NCBI RefSeq assembly: GCF_004343505.1 | Contig: NZ_SLXU01000006.1 | Location: 1 to 64,000 of the forward strand | Source of the DNA: Rhodovulum bhavnagarense | GTDB lineage: Bacteria; Pseudomonadota; Alphaproteobacteria; Rhodobacterales; Rhodobacteraceae | DNA length: 64,000 bases | Direction of reading: 5' to 3' | Shown: piece by piece, positions 47,830 through 56,180 of the stretch | How the letters are laid out: every line of letters starts with the position of its first letter | Numbering within the stretch: position 1 is the first letter of the stretch | Program-made: the position numbers and the translations under genes | Notes under the pieces: model-generated | What the model was told of the DNA's origin: nothing | Seen by the model: the letters and a program-made list of their open reading frames with translations, nothing else | Databases searched by the model: none

Positions 47830-48324
47830 TCAGGGCAGGATGTCGATGACAGTCCCCTCGCGCACCATCGCATAGATATCCTCTATCTCGCGATCTTTCA
47901 CCGCGATACAGCCCGCCGTCCAGTCGCGCCCCTTGCCGCGATGCCGGCCGGCGCGTCCATGGATGAAAATATCGCCGCCGGCCGGTTTGCCAAGTGCCGC
48001 AGCCTCCGCAATATCGGCCCGGTTGGGATAAGAGATCCCAAGGGAGAGGTGAAATTCACTGTTGGGATTGCGCCGGTCGATGTAATAGCGGCCCTCGGGC
48101 GTCCGCCCGTCCCCCTCGTGCCGCTTGTCACCCAGCGGCGCATAGCCAAGCGCGATACGATAAGTTTTCAGCACCTGGTCGTGGTGCAGCAAATGCATCC
48201 GTCTCCCGTCCTTTTGAACCAGGATGCGCGTGACCTCGGGCCCGTCATAGCTCTTGAACCTTGACCCGCAGCCCGCAAGCGCGCAACACGCAGCCCCCGC
48301 CAGCACCGACCGACGATCGATCAT
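47830..48324 (-). CDS. L,D-transpeptidase family lipoprotein
   Basis: 164 aa. A short signal with a twin-arginine-like MIDRRSVLAGAACCALAGC, ending at a possible lipobox Cys. The YkuD catalytic motif is IFIHGRAGRHRGKGRDWTAGCIAVKDREIEDIY, His and Cys present. It differs from the other transpeptidase in having the DWTAGC form. It converges on the CAP lipoprotein with 7 bases between stops. Confidence 0.88.
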   Translation of the reverse strand: MIDRRSVLAGAACCALAGCGSRFKSYDGPEVTRILVQKDGRRMHLLHHDQVLKTYRIALGYAPLGDKRHEGDGRTPEGRYYIDRRNPNSEFHLSLGISYPNRADIAEAAALGKPAGGDIFIHGRAGRHRGKGRDWTAGCIAVKDREIEDIYAMVREGTVIDILP

Positions 48325-48330
48325 GGGATA

Positions 48331-49164
48331 TTACCCGTTTCCTGCCTGTCCTCGCATTGGATCATACCCTGTTCTCGGCGCGGTTTCATCAGGCGAATGC
48401 GCGCCGCCGCCCAACCTGGCCTCTATCGCGGCCAGCCGCGCCAGAACCTCGTCGCGATAAGCATCGGTGCGCAGCACGTCCTCTTCGTGATGGGCGTCCT
48501 GCATGGAGTTCACGATCAGACCCACCAGAAGGTTCACCACCGCGAAAGTCGTTACCATGATGAACGGCACGAAGAAGGCCCAGGCATAGGGGAAAACCTC
48601 CATCACCGGGCGCACGATGCCCATCGACCAGCTTTCCAGCGTCATGATCTGGAAGAGCGAATAGGCCGAATCGCCCAGCGTGCCGAACCAGTCGGGGAAG
48701 GCGGCGCCGAACAGCTTGGTCGCCATCACCGCGCCGATATAGAAGATGATCCCCATCAACAGAAAAACAGAACCCATTCCGGGCAACGCCGTGATAAAGC
48801 CCTCGACCACCCGGCGCAGACTGGGCGCGACAGAAACCACGCGCAACAGCCGCAGGATGCGCAGCGCGCGCAGCACACTCAGCGTCTGCGCGCCGGGCAC
48901 CAACGAGATGCCGACGATCACGAAGTCGAAATTGTTCCACCCCGAGCGGAAGAAGGACAGCCGATGCGCCACCAGCTTGGCCGCGATCTCCGCCACGAAG
49001 ATGGTCAGGCAGACCATGTCCAGCGCCACGATCAGCCCGCCCGCGCGGTCCATCAGCGTTTGGGAAGTTTCCATGCCCAACAGCACCGCGTTCACCAGGA
49101 TCACGCCCATGATGGCGTTGCGGGTCAGGGGCCGGTCCAGGATTTGGGCCAGTCTCTCTCTCAT
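48331..49164 (-). CDS. NaChBac-type voltage-gated sodium channel
   Basis: 277 aa with a six-helix voltage-gated channel layout. S1 is near residues 18-35. S4 is an arginine ladder LRALRILRLLRVVSVAPSLRRVVEG near 98-122. The S5-pore-S6 region contains the selectivity filter QIMTLESWSMGIVRP, identical in type to the TLESWSM of bacterial Nav channels, and S6 FVPFIMVTTFAVVNLLVGLIVNSM. A C-terminal coiled coil (EEDVLRTDAYRDEVLARLAAIEARL) would make the tetramer bundle. Roles in motility or pH homeostasis are known for relatives. The ATG at 49164 is chosen. Confidence 0.93.
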   Translation of the reverse strand: MRERLAQILDRPLTRNAIMGVILVNAVLLGMETSQTLMDRAGGLIVALDMVCLTIFVAEIAAKLVAHRLSFFRSGWNNFDFVIVGISLVPGAQTLSVLRALRILRLLRVVSVAPSLRRVVEGFITALPGMGSVFLLMGIIFYIGAVMATKLFGAAFPDWFGTLGDSAYSLFQIMTLESWSMGIVRPVMEVFPYAWAFFVPFIMVTTFAVVNLLVGLIVNSMQDAHHEEDVLRTDAYRDEVLARLAAIEARLGGGAHSPDETAPRTGYDPMRGQAGNG

Positions 49165-49198
49165 CGTGTCGGTTCCGTTGTCGGGGTCAGACAGGGTT

Positions 49199-50422
49199 TC
49201 ACGCGATATGGCGGCGCGACAGCCGCGCTGCAAGCTCGATATGCGCGGACCAGCGGAACTGGTCCACCACCTGCACCCAGTCCAGCCGGAACCCGGCCTG
49301 GGTCAGCACCCGGGCGTCGCGGGCGAAGCTGACCGGGTTGCAGGACACCATGCCGATCACCGGCACGCCCGAGGCCGCGACCTGCACCACCTGCGCCTCG
49401 GCCCCGGCGCGCGGAGGGTCCAGAACGACGGCGTCGTATGGTTTCAGCTCGTCCGGCATCAGGGGGCGGCGAAACAGGTCGCGGGCCTCGGTCGTGACCC
49501 GCTTCAGCCCCGGCGCCTGCCGCCACCCGGCATCCAGCGCGGCCAGCATCGCGGCCGATCCCTCGACGGCATGGACCTCGGCACCCTCCGCCAGCGGCAA
49601 GGCAAACGTCCCGCAGCCCGCGAACAGATCGGCCACGCGCGCCGCCGGCCCCACCGCCGCGCGCATGGCCTCGGTCAGCGCGGCCTGCCCGGCCTCCGTC
49701 GCCTGCAAAAAGGCGCCGGGCGGCGGCACCACATGGGCGCGGCCCATCACCTGCCGCGGCGGGCGGCGTGTGGCGATCACCTCGCCATTCCAGGTCAGCC
49801 GCGCCAGATCGTGCCGGCCGGCCAGCGCCCCGAGTTCGGCCAGAACAGAGCGTGTTTCCCCCTTCGCACCCGCCACCGCCAGATCCACCCCGTCCTCTGA
49901 CCGGGTCAGGGTCAGCGTCACCTCCCCCTTGCGCGAGCCGCCCAGCGCGGTGATCTCTTCACAGGCGGGCAGCGCGGCCATCAGGTCAGGGTGCAACAGG
50001 CGGCACTCGGGGATCGGCACGATCACGTCCGAGGCGCGGGCGTGAAAGCCCACCAGAACCCCCTTTTTCGTCCGCCGCGCGGCCAGCACCGCCCGGCGCC
50101 GGCTGAAGGGCGGCGAGGTCAGGATCGGGCGCAGGGCTGCCTCCAGCCCCTGCCCCGCCAGCGCGCGGGCCACGACCTGCGTCTTCCAGTCCGCCACGAA
50201 GCCATCGCTGGCATGTTGCAGCGCGCAGCCCCCGCAGCGGGCGAAATGCGGGCAGGGCGCGCGCACGCGGTCGGGCACCGGGGTCAGGATACGGGGGCTG
50301 GCGATGCGCCCGTCTTGCACCTCGCCCTCGACCTCTTCACCGGGCAGGGCCAGCGCCACGGTGACGCCGTCGGCGGTCAGCCCCTCGCCCTTGAGGCTGA
50401 GCCGCTGGATCACATGGCTCAC
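49199..50422 (-). CDS. TrmA/RumA-family class I RNA (uracil-C5) methyltransferase
   Basis: 407-aa enzyme. Residues about 1-50 resemble a TRAM-like RNA-binding segment. Then CPHFARCGGCALQHA supplies iron-sulfur cysteines. The SAM domain has VADLFAGCGTFALPLA near 270, VLDPPRAGAEAQV near 350 and the catalytic Cys in GMVSCNPVSFARD near 370. It likely methylates uridine in 23S rRNA or tRNA. Its start overlaps the ABC transporter stop by four bases. Confidence 0.92.
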   Translation of the reverse strand: MSHVIQRLSLKGEGLTADGVTVALALPGEEVEGEVQDGRIASPRILTPVPDRVRAPCPHFARCGGCALQHASDGFVADWKTQVVARALAGQGLEAALRPILTSPPFSRRRAVLAARRTKKGVLVGFHARASDVIVPIPECRLLHPDLMAALPACEEITALGGSRKGEVTLTLTRSEDGVDLAVAGAKGETRSVLAELGALAGRHDLARLTWNGEVIATRRPPRQVMGRAHVVPPPGAFLQATEAGQAALTEAMRAAVGPAARVADLFAGCGTFALPLAEGAEVHAVEGSAAMLAALDAGWRQAPGLKRVTTEARDLFRRPLMPDELKPYDAVVLDPPRAGAEAQVVQVAASGVPVIGMVSCNPVSFARDARVLTQAGFRLDWVQVVDQFRWSAHIELAARLSRRHIA

Positions 50423-52260
50423 TCCGCCGCCTCCGTCCCGATGAAGCCGCCCGACTGGTGCGCCCAGAACCGGGCGTACAGACCGTTCTGCGCCAACAGC
50501 GCCGCGTGCGGCCCCTGTTCCACGATGCGGCCCTGATCCAGCACGACGATGCGATCCATATGCGCGATGGTCGACAGGCGGTGCGCGATGGCGATCACCG
50601 TCTTGCCCTCCATCACCCCATAGAGGGTTTCCTGAATCGCCGCCTCCACCTCGGAATCCAGCGCCGAGGTCGCCTCGTCCAGGACAAGGATCGGCGCGTC
50701 CTTCAGGATCACCCGGGCCAGCGACACGCGCTGTCGTTGCCCGCCCGACAGTTTCACGCCGCGTTCGCCGACATGAGCGTCATAGCCGCGCCGCCCTTCC
50801 GGGTCCTCCAGATCCAGGATGAACTCATGCGCCTCGGCGCGTTTAGCCGCCGCGATCATCTCGTCCTCGCTGGCCTCGGGGCGGCCATAAAGGATGTTGT
50901 CGCGAACCGACCGGTGCATCAGGCTCGCCTCCTGGCTGACCATGCCGATCTGGCGGCGCAGGGATTCCTGGGTGACATGGGCGATGTCCTGCCCGTCGAT
51001 CTCGATCCGCCCGCCCTCGGCGTCGTAGAAGCGCAGCATCAGCTTGACCAGCGTCGACTTGCCCGCCCCGGACCGGCCGATCAGGCCGACCTTTTCACCG
51101 GGCGCGATGGTCAGGTCCAGCCCCTCCAGCCCGCCCGACCCGCGGCCGTAGTGATGGGTCAGGCCCTTCAGCGCGATCCGGCCCTCTTTCAGCACCAGCG
51201 GCCTGGCGTCCGGGGCATCGGTCAGGGCAATCGGCTGGGCGATGGTTTCCATCCCCTCGGACACCACGCCCAACGCGCGGAAGAAGCTGGACAGCGCCCA
51301 CATGATCCAGCCCGTCATCGCGTTCAGTCGCAGGGTCAGGGCCGTGGCCGCCGCCACGATCCCGACGCTGGCCGATCCCTGCATCCACAGCGCGATCGCC
51401 CAGCCGACGACCGCCACGATCAGAAAGCCGTTCAGCAAGGTCAGGGTCACATCCATGCGGGTAAAGATGCGCATCTCGGCGGCAAAGGTTTCGCGCGCCC
51501 CCTCGATCGCCTCTTTCGCATAGGCCAGTTCGCGGTCGTGATGGGCAAACAGTTTCACCGACTGCATGTTGGTATAGGCGTCCACCACCCGGCCCGTCAC
51601 CGCGCTGCGGGCATCCGACGCCGCCTTCGACGCCGGGCCGACCCGCTTCATCGTCCAGCGCACCAGCGCGGCGTAGAAGCCCAGCCACAGGATCAGCGGC
51701 AACGCCAGCCTTGGGTCGGCGTTGCTGAGAAGGATCAGCGCCCCCACCGAATAGGCCACCGCAAAGGTGATCGCGTCGAACACCTGGAACACCGCCTCTC
51801 CGGCGGCCGGCGGCGTCTGCATGATGCGGTTGGCGATGCGGCCGGCGAAATCGTCCTCGAACCAGCCGACCGACTGGCGCAGCACATGGGAATGCGCGCG
51901 CCAGCGGATCAACGTGCCGAGATTGGGCATGATCGCGTTGTTCAGCAGCAGCACGTCCAGCCCCTGCAGCGCCGGGCGGATCACCAGGATAAACACCGCC
52001 AGCCCGATCATCGCCCAACCGTACTGGTCCCAGACCTCGGCCGGTGTCCCGTTGGACAGGATGTCGACCACCCGGCCCAGCGCGTGGATCAGCCAGACCT
52101 CGACCGCCGCAACCAGGATCGCGGCCACGATGGACACGGCCAGGACACGCCAGAACGGGCGGGCATAGGCCCACAGGAACGGCAACAAACGCTGCGGCGG
52201 GGTATCGTCCTGGGCATAGGGCGCATAAGGATCGACGAGGTTTTCGAAATAACGGAACAT
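50419..52260 (-). CDS. ABC transporter, fused permease and ATPase (exporter type)
   Basis: 613-aa half-transporter, likely homodimeric. The membrane domain covers about residues 30-320, with six spans starting at WRVLAVSIVAAILVAAVEVW. The ATPase domain holds Walker A GLIGRSGAGKSTLVKL near 400, signature LSGGQRQRVSLAR near 505 and Walker B ILVLDEATSALD near 525. The cargo is unknown; lipid or drug export are usual. The ATG at 52260 (MFRYFENLVDPY) is used because the 39 codons before it are glycine/arginine-rich shadow. Confidence 0.92.
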   Translation of the reverse strand: MFRYFENLVDPYAPYAQDDTPPQRLLPFLWAYARPFWRVLAVSIVAAILVAAVEVWLIHALGRVVDILSNGTPAEVWDQYGWAMIGLAVFILVIRPALQGLDVLLLNNAIMPNLGTLIRWRAHSHVLRQSVGWFEDDFAGRIANRIMQTPPAAGEAVFQVFDAITFAVAYSVGALILLSNADPRLALPLILWLGFYAALVRWTMKRVGPASKAASDARSAVTGRVVDAYTNMQSVKLFAHHDRELAYAKEAIEGARETFAAEMRIFTRMDVTLTLLNGFLIVAVVGWAIALWMQGSASVGIVAAATALTLRLNAMTGWIMWALSSFFRALGVVSEGMETIAQPIALTDAPDARPLVLKEGRIALKGLTHHYGRGSGGLEGLDLTIAPGEKVGLIGRSGAGKSTLVKLMLRFYDAEGGRIEIDGQDIAHVTQESLRRQIGMVSQEASLMHRSVRDNILYGRPEASEDEMIAAAKRAEAHEFILDLEDPEGRRGYDAHVGERGVKLSGGQRQRVSLARVILKDAPILVLDEATSALDSEVEAAIQETLYGVMEGKTVIAIAHRLSTIAHMDRIVVLDQGRIVEQGPHAALLAQNGLYARFWAHQSGGFIGTEAAE

Positions 52261-52310
52261 GGACGGGCGGGCCTTTCGCCTGGATACGCCTCGATATAGC
52301 TGGCCCGCGC

Positions 52311-52895
52311 CTACAGGAAAACCATTCCCGCCGAGGCCGCCAGCGCCAGCGCCATGCCCCCCATGAACAGCCGCCACGCCCGTTCACTGGTCAGCAGGTA
52401 AGTCAAGAGCGACCCGGCAAAGGACCAGAACAGGCAGACGAACAGGTTGATCCCCGAAAAGGTGCCGCCCAGCCGCAGCGCCTCTTGCAGCGGGGGCAGG
52501 CCCGCGGCATAGCCGCTGGCCGCCGCCAGCGCGATAGCCCAGACCTTGGGATTGACCCATTGGAACAGCACCGCCTGCACGAAGGTAAAGGGCCGGTCCC
52601 CCGCCGCCGCCCGCCTCTGGCGCGCGGCGGTCAGCAGTTTCCACGCCATCCACAGGATCCACCCCGCCGCCAGAACCCGCAGCGCAAGGGCCAGACCCGG
52701 CTGCGCCAGCAGCAGCGCGCCGATGCCCAGCGCTGTCAGCCCCGAGGTCACGCCGACCCCGACCACCACGCCGGCCACATGGGGCAGGGTCGGGCGAAAC
52801 CCGAACCGCGCGCCCGAGGCGGTCAGAAGGATCACGTTCGGTCCCGGCGAAAACAGGCCCGCAAAGACGAACAGATACAGCGGATCGAGCGACAT
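52311..52895 (-). CDS. LysE family amino-acid exporter
   Basis: 194-aa membrane protein with about six spans. The N-terminus has the family opening DPLYLFVFAGLFSPGPNVILLTASGARFGFRPTL. A late KVWAIALAAASGYAAGLPPL segment is also typical. It is presumed to export amino acids or quorum-type metabolites by exchange. The CCA-adding enzyme gene ends-to-start with six bases between. Confidence 0.88.
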   Translation of the reverse strand: MSLDPLYLFVFAGLFSPGPNVILLTASGARFGFRPTLPHVAGVVVGVGVTSGLTALGIGALLLAQPGLALALRVLAAGWILWMAWKLLTAARQRRAAAGDRPFTFVQAVLFQWVNPKVWAIALAAASGYAAGLPPLQEALRLGGTFSGINLFVCLFWSFAGSLLTYLLTSERAWRLFMGGMALALAASAGMVFL

Positions 52896-52901
52896 CAGGC
52901 T

Positions 52902-54074
52902 CTATTCCTGCCCATTGCGCGGTGTATCAGCCAAAAGCGCATCCCGCGTCAGGGCAAAGCCCGACACGATCCACCGCGCCTCTAGCCTCTTTAGATGCGC
53001 GCCCAGCGCCGGACCGGAAAGCGCGGGCATCAGGTCGCGCGGCTTGACCGGAAAGGTGGCCATTGCTCCGCGGGCGATCGCATCGCGTGCATCGGCGGGC
53101 GGCGGCATCTCCATCAGCGCGGCGCGCAGCAGAACCGCGTCCAGCGCCTGCGCGGCCCCGATGCGATAACCCAGGACCGCCGGCCCCTCGTCCGATCCCA
53201 TCGCGGCACGCAAATGATCCAGCTTGCGTGCCTCGGCCTTGCTCAGCCGCAGGCGGTCGGCGTGGTCCTGCCCACCAAGGGCGGCCAACCGCCGGATCGG
53301 ATCGGGCGCGATGCCCCAACCGGTTTCCAGATGTACCAGCACCGGCAGTGCCCTTGCCGCCGCGCCGGGCAGGGCGCGGGCCAGCACGCCGCTGGCCTCC
53401 ATCGCGGCCACCGATTGCCCCGGATCAGGCGCGGCCAGCAGCTTCTTCAGCTCTGCCCCCACACGTTCCCGCGAAAGCGTCTCTAACCCGGCGGAATTGG
53501 CCGCACAGGCCGCCAGCCCCTGCGGATCAAGCCCACCCTCGGGATCGCCATACCACGCATGAAACCGGAAAAACCGCAGGATGCGCAGATAATCCTCGCG
53601 GATCCGCGCATCGGCATCATCGATGAACCGCACCCGCCGCGCGATCAGGTCGGGTAAGCCCCCCAGCGGGTCGAGCACCGTGCCATCGGGCCTGGCGTAA
53701 AGCGCGTTCATGGTGAAATCACGCCGGTGTGCGTCCTCCTGGGCCGTTTCAGCATAGGCCACGACCGCGTGGCGGCCAAAGGTTTCCACGTCGCGCCGAA
53801 AGGTCGTGACCTCATGTGGCAGGCCACCGGCCACCACGGTGACCGTGCCGTGATCGATCCCGGTCGGCACCGGCTTCAGCCGGGCGCCGGCGGCCAGGTC
53901 CATCACCCGGTCGGGGCGGGCATCGGTGGCGATGTCGATGTCGTTGACCGGCGCACCCAGCAACGCGTTGCGCACGCAACCCCCGACGAACAATGCCTGA
54001 TGCCCGGCATCCGTCAGCATCGCGCAAACTGCCTGTGTATGATCGGCAAAGAACCATTCGCCCGCAACCCGCAT
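52902..54074 (-). CDS. CCA tRNA nucleotidyltransferase (bacterial poly(A)-type head)
   Basis: 390 aa. The nucleotidyltransferase head has ALFVGGCVRNALLGAPVNDIDIATDARPDRV near residues 27-58, with the catalytic DxD, and the neck RRDFTMNALYARPDGTVLDPLGG near 115. A helical tail without a HD domain follows. It adds or repairs the tRNA CCA end. The ATG at 54074 shares a base with the stop of the Nudix gene, so the two are coupled. Confidence 0.93.
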   Translation of the reverse strand: MRVAGEWFFADHTQAVCAMLTDAGHQALFVGGCVRNALLGAPVNDIDIATDARPDRVMDLAAGARLKPVPTGIDHGTVTVVAGGLPHEVTTFRRDVETFGRHAVVAYAETAQEDAHRRDFTMNALYARPDGTVLDPLGGLPDLIARRVRFIDDADARIREDYLRILRFFRFHAWYGDPEGGLDPQGLAACAANSAGLETLSRERVGAELKKLLAAPDPGQSVAAMEASGVLARALPGAAARALPVLVHLETGWGIAPDPIRRLAALGGQDHADRLRLSKAEARKLDHLRAAMGSDEGPAVLGYRIGAAQALDAVLLRAALMEMPPPADARDAIARGAMATFPVKPRDLMPALSGPALGAHLKRLEARWIVSGFALTRDALLADTPRNGQE

Positions 54075-54670
54075 CACGCCACCCGGTCGGCCAGCGCGCG
54101 CAGGATCCGCGCGGTCGCGCCCCAGATGTAATAGGGACCATAGGGCACGGTGAAATAGTGCCGTCTCTGCCCGCGCCAGATCCGCGATTGCACCACGAAA
54201 TGGGCCGGCGTCATCACATGGGCAAAGGGCACGTCGAACACCTCGTCCACCTCTCCGGCCTCGGGCATCGGCGTGAAGGCGTCCCGAACATGGCCCAGCA
54301 CCGGGGTCACGGTAAAACCCGTCACCGTTTCGTGGGGCGGCATGGTGCCCAGCACCTCGACCAGATCGGGGGGCAGGCCGATCTCTTCGCGCGCCTCGCG
54401 CAAGGCGGCGTCTACCGGCCCTGCATCGCCCTCGTCCACCTTTCCACCCGGAAAGGCGATCTGCCCGGGATGGTGTTTCAGCCGCGACGAGCGTTTCGTC
54501 AGGATCAGCCGCAGCCCCCGTGGCGTGGGCCGGACCGGCACCAGGACGGCCGCATCGCGCAGCACGCGCCCCTCGGGCAGGCGAAAGCCCGGATTCAGGT
54601 CATAATCCGATGTCTCGCGACCCGCACGGGCCAGCGCGGCGCGCAGCGGGGCGACGGGATCAGTCGGCAT
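54074..54670 (-). CDS. CoA pyrophosphatase (Nudix, NudL-type)
   Basis: 198 aa. It has the UPF0035 motif LTKRSSRLKHHPGQIAFPGGKVDEGD followed by a Nudix box AALREAREEIGLPPD near residues 80-115, which is the NudL/CoA-specific pattern. It splits CoA to 4'-phosphopantetheine and 3',5'-ADP. Its start overlaps the hslO stop by about 11 bases. Confidence 0.9.
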   Translation of the reverse strand: MPTDPVAPLRAALARAGRETSDYDLNPGFRLPEGRVLRDAAVLVPVRPTPRGLRLILTKRSSRLKHHPGQIAFPGGKVDEGDAGPVDAALREAREEIGLPPDLVEVLGTMPPHETVTGFTVTPVLGHVRDAFTPMPEAGEVDEVFDVPFAHVMTPAHFVVQSRIWRGQRRHYFTVPYGPYYIWGATARILRALADRVA

Positions 54671-55661
54671 CGTCGGGATCTTTCCCAGCCTCGAATCCCA
54701 GCGTGGCCGGATCAAGCTCGTAATGGGCGCCACAAAACTGGCAATCGGCGGTGACGATGCCCTCGTCCGTGGTCATGTGACCGATGTCCTTGGCGGAATA
54801 GATCGACAGGCTTTGGCGCACGCGGTCCTCGGAACAGGTACAGCCGAATTGAATCCTTTGAGGGGTGAAAACCCGCGGGCTCTCTTCGTGGAACAACCGC
54901 ACCAGCAATTGCGTGGCCTCGACCCTCGGCCCGACAAGCTCCATTTCCTCGACCGTATCCAGCAGCATGTTGGCCCGCGCCCAGTTTTCGGCGGCATCGC
55001 CGTCAAGGATATCCTCGGGCCGCAACAGGCCGGCATCGCCGCTACCACCCTCGCCGGCCGCGAGGGGCGATGCCTCGGGCATCATCTGCAACATCACGCC
55101 GCCCGCACGCCAGCGCTCGCCCTGGCCGGGCAGCACGGACCGGCCAAAGGCCAGCGAAAACCGCGTCGGCAATTGTTCGGACTGGGCGAAATATGTCTCT
55201 GCACAGGCCGAAAGCGACCCGCCTGAAATCGGCGTAATCCCCTGATAGGGCACCATGTCCCGACCCTGGTCGATCAGCACCGCGAAATAGCCCTTGCCGA
55301 TCTGGCCGAACGGATCAGCACCGGGCACCAGGCGCTCTGCGTCGAAACTGGCATAGGCGCGGATACGGGCGGGCGCGCCATCCTCTGTCGGGGCGTAATA
55401 GTCGGTGGCGATCAGCCGGGCAGGCCCGTCACCCCGTACCTGGAGGCTGAGTTTCCACCGCAACTTGATCGTCTGGCCGATCATCGCCGTCAACAGCGCC
55501 GCCTCGGCCACCAGCGCCTCGATCTCGGGCGGATAGTCGTGCTGGGCCAGCACGTTGTCCAGCACACCGTCCAACCGCGCAACGCGGCCGCGGATATCGC
55601 TGCGGTCAAGCTGAAAGGGCAGGACGGTATCGTCCCAGGCGATCTGCGATCCGAGTGACAT
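54660..55661 (-). CDS. hslO: Redox-regulated chaperone Hsp33
   Basis: 333-aa holdase activated by oxidation. The N-terminal dimer domain starts LGSQIAWDDTVLPFQLDRSDIRGRVARLD. The C-terminal zinc switch has the cysteine pattern CTC...(about 30 residues)...CQFC near 270-305 (Cys-x-Cys and Cys-x-x-Cys). It is larger than E. coli Hsp33 by about 40 residues, mainly in an acidic segment. It has its own promoter and heads the hslO-nudL-cca-lysE series. Confidence 0.95.
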   Translation of the reverse strand: MSLGSQIAWDDTVLPFQLDRSDIRGRVARLDGVLDNVLAQHDYPPEIEALVAEAALLTAMIGQTIKLRWKLSLQVRGDGPARLIATDYYAPTEDGAPARIRAYASFDAERLVPGADPFGQIGKGYFAVLIDQGRDMVPYQGITPISGGSLSACAETYFAQSEQLPTRFSLAFGRSVLPGQGERWRAGGVMLQMMPEASPLAAGEGGSGDAGLLRPEDILDGDAAENWARANMLLDTVEEMELVGPRVEATQLLVRLFHEESPRVFTPQRIQFGCTCSEDRVRQSLSIYSAKDIGHMTTDEGIVTADCQFCGAHYELDPATLGFEAGKDPDDAD

Positions 55662-55697
55662 GGGGTTTCCTTGTGCCGCGTGGCTTGGCATACCCGC

Positions 55698-55726
55698 CTT
55701 ATACAGAGGCTTCGGGCCAAGCACAA
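55698..55726 (-). promoter_or_regulatory. Candidate hslO promoter
   Basis: On the minus strand TTGTGC (55726-55721) and TATAAG (55703-55698) are 17 bases apart, about 40 bases before the hslO ATG. Confidence 0.5.
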
Positions 55727-55736
55727 AGGGCGCGCG

Positions 55737-56180
55737 ATGATCAGACGATTCGGAGAGGCGGTCCGCCCGGACCAGGGCTATCGACCGCGGCCCGGGGCCT
55801 ATGCATTGCTTGTACAGGGGCGCGATCTGCTGGTGACCCACCAGGCCGAGCCGGTACCGGAATTCCAGTTGCCCGGCGGGGGCATCGACCGCGGCGAATC
55901 ACCTCTCCAGGCACTCCATCGAGAAGTCTTCGAGGAAACCGGCTGGCGCATCGCCGCGCCCCGCCGGTTGGGGGCGTTCAGACGGTTCACCTACATGCCC
56001 GAATACGACCTCTGGGCCGAAAAGCTGTGCCATGTCTACCTGGCCAGGCCAGTGCGCGCCCATGGAGAACCGACAGAGCCGGGACACCTTGCATTATGGA
56101 TGCCCGCCGAGGCCGCACTCGACCACCTTGGCAATGCGGGCGACCGGCATTTCGTGGCACGCTGGCTAGGGCTTGCCTAG
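55737..56180 (+). CDS. Nudix hydrolase
   Basis: 147 aa. The Nudix box is GGGIDRGESPLQALHREVFEETGWRI at residues 47-72. Ahead of it is LLVTHQAEPVPEFQLPGG. The substrate is not assignable. The ATG at 55737 (MIRRFGEAVRPDQGYRPRPGAYALL) is preferred. Its stop overlaps the response-regulator/phosphatase stop on the other strand. Confidence 0.85.
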   Translation: MIRRFGEAVRPDQGYRPRPGAYALLVQGRDLLVTHQAEPVPEFQLPGGGIDRGESPLQALHREVFEETGWRIAAPRRLGAFRRFTYMPEYDLWAEKLCHVYLARPVRAHGEPTEPGHLALWMPAEAALDHLGNAGDRHFVARWLGLA

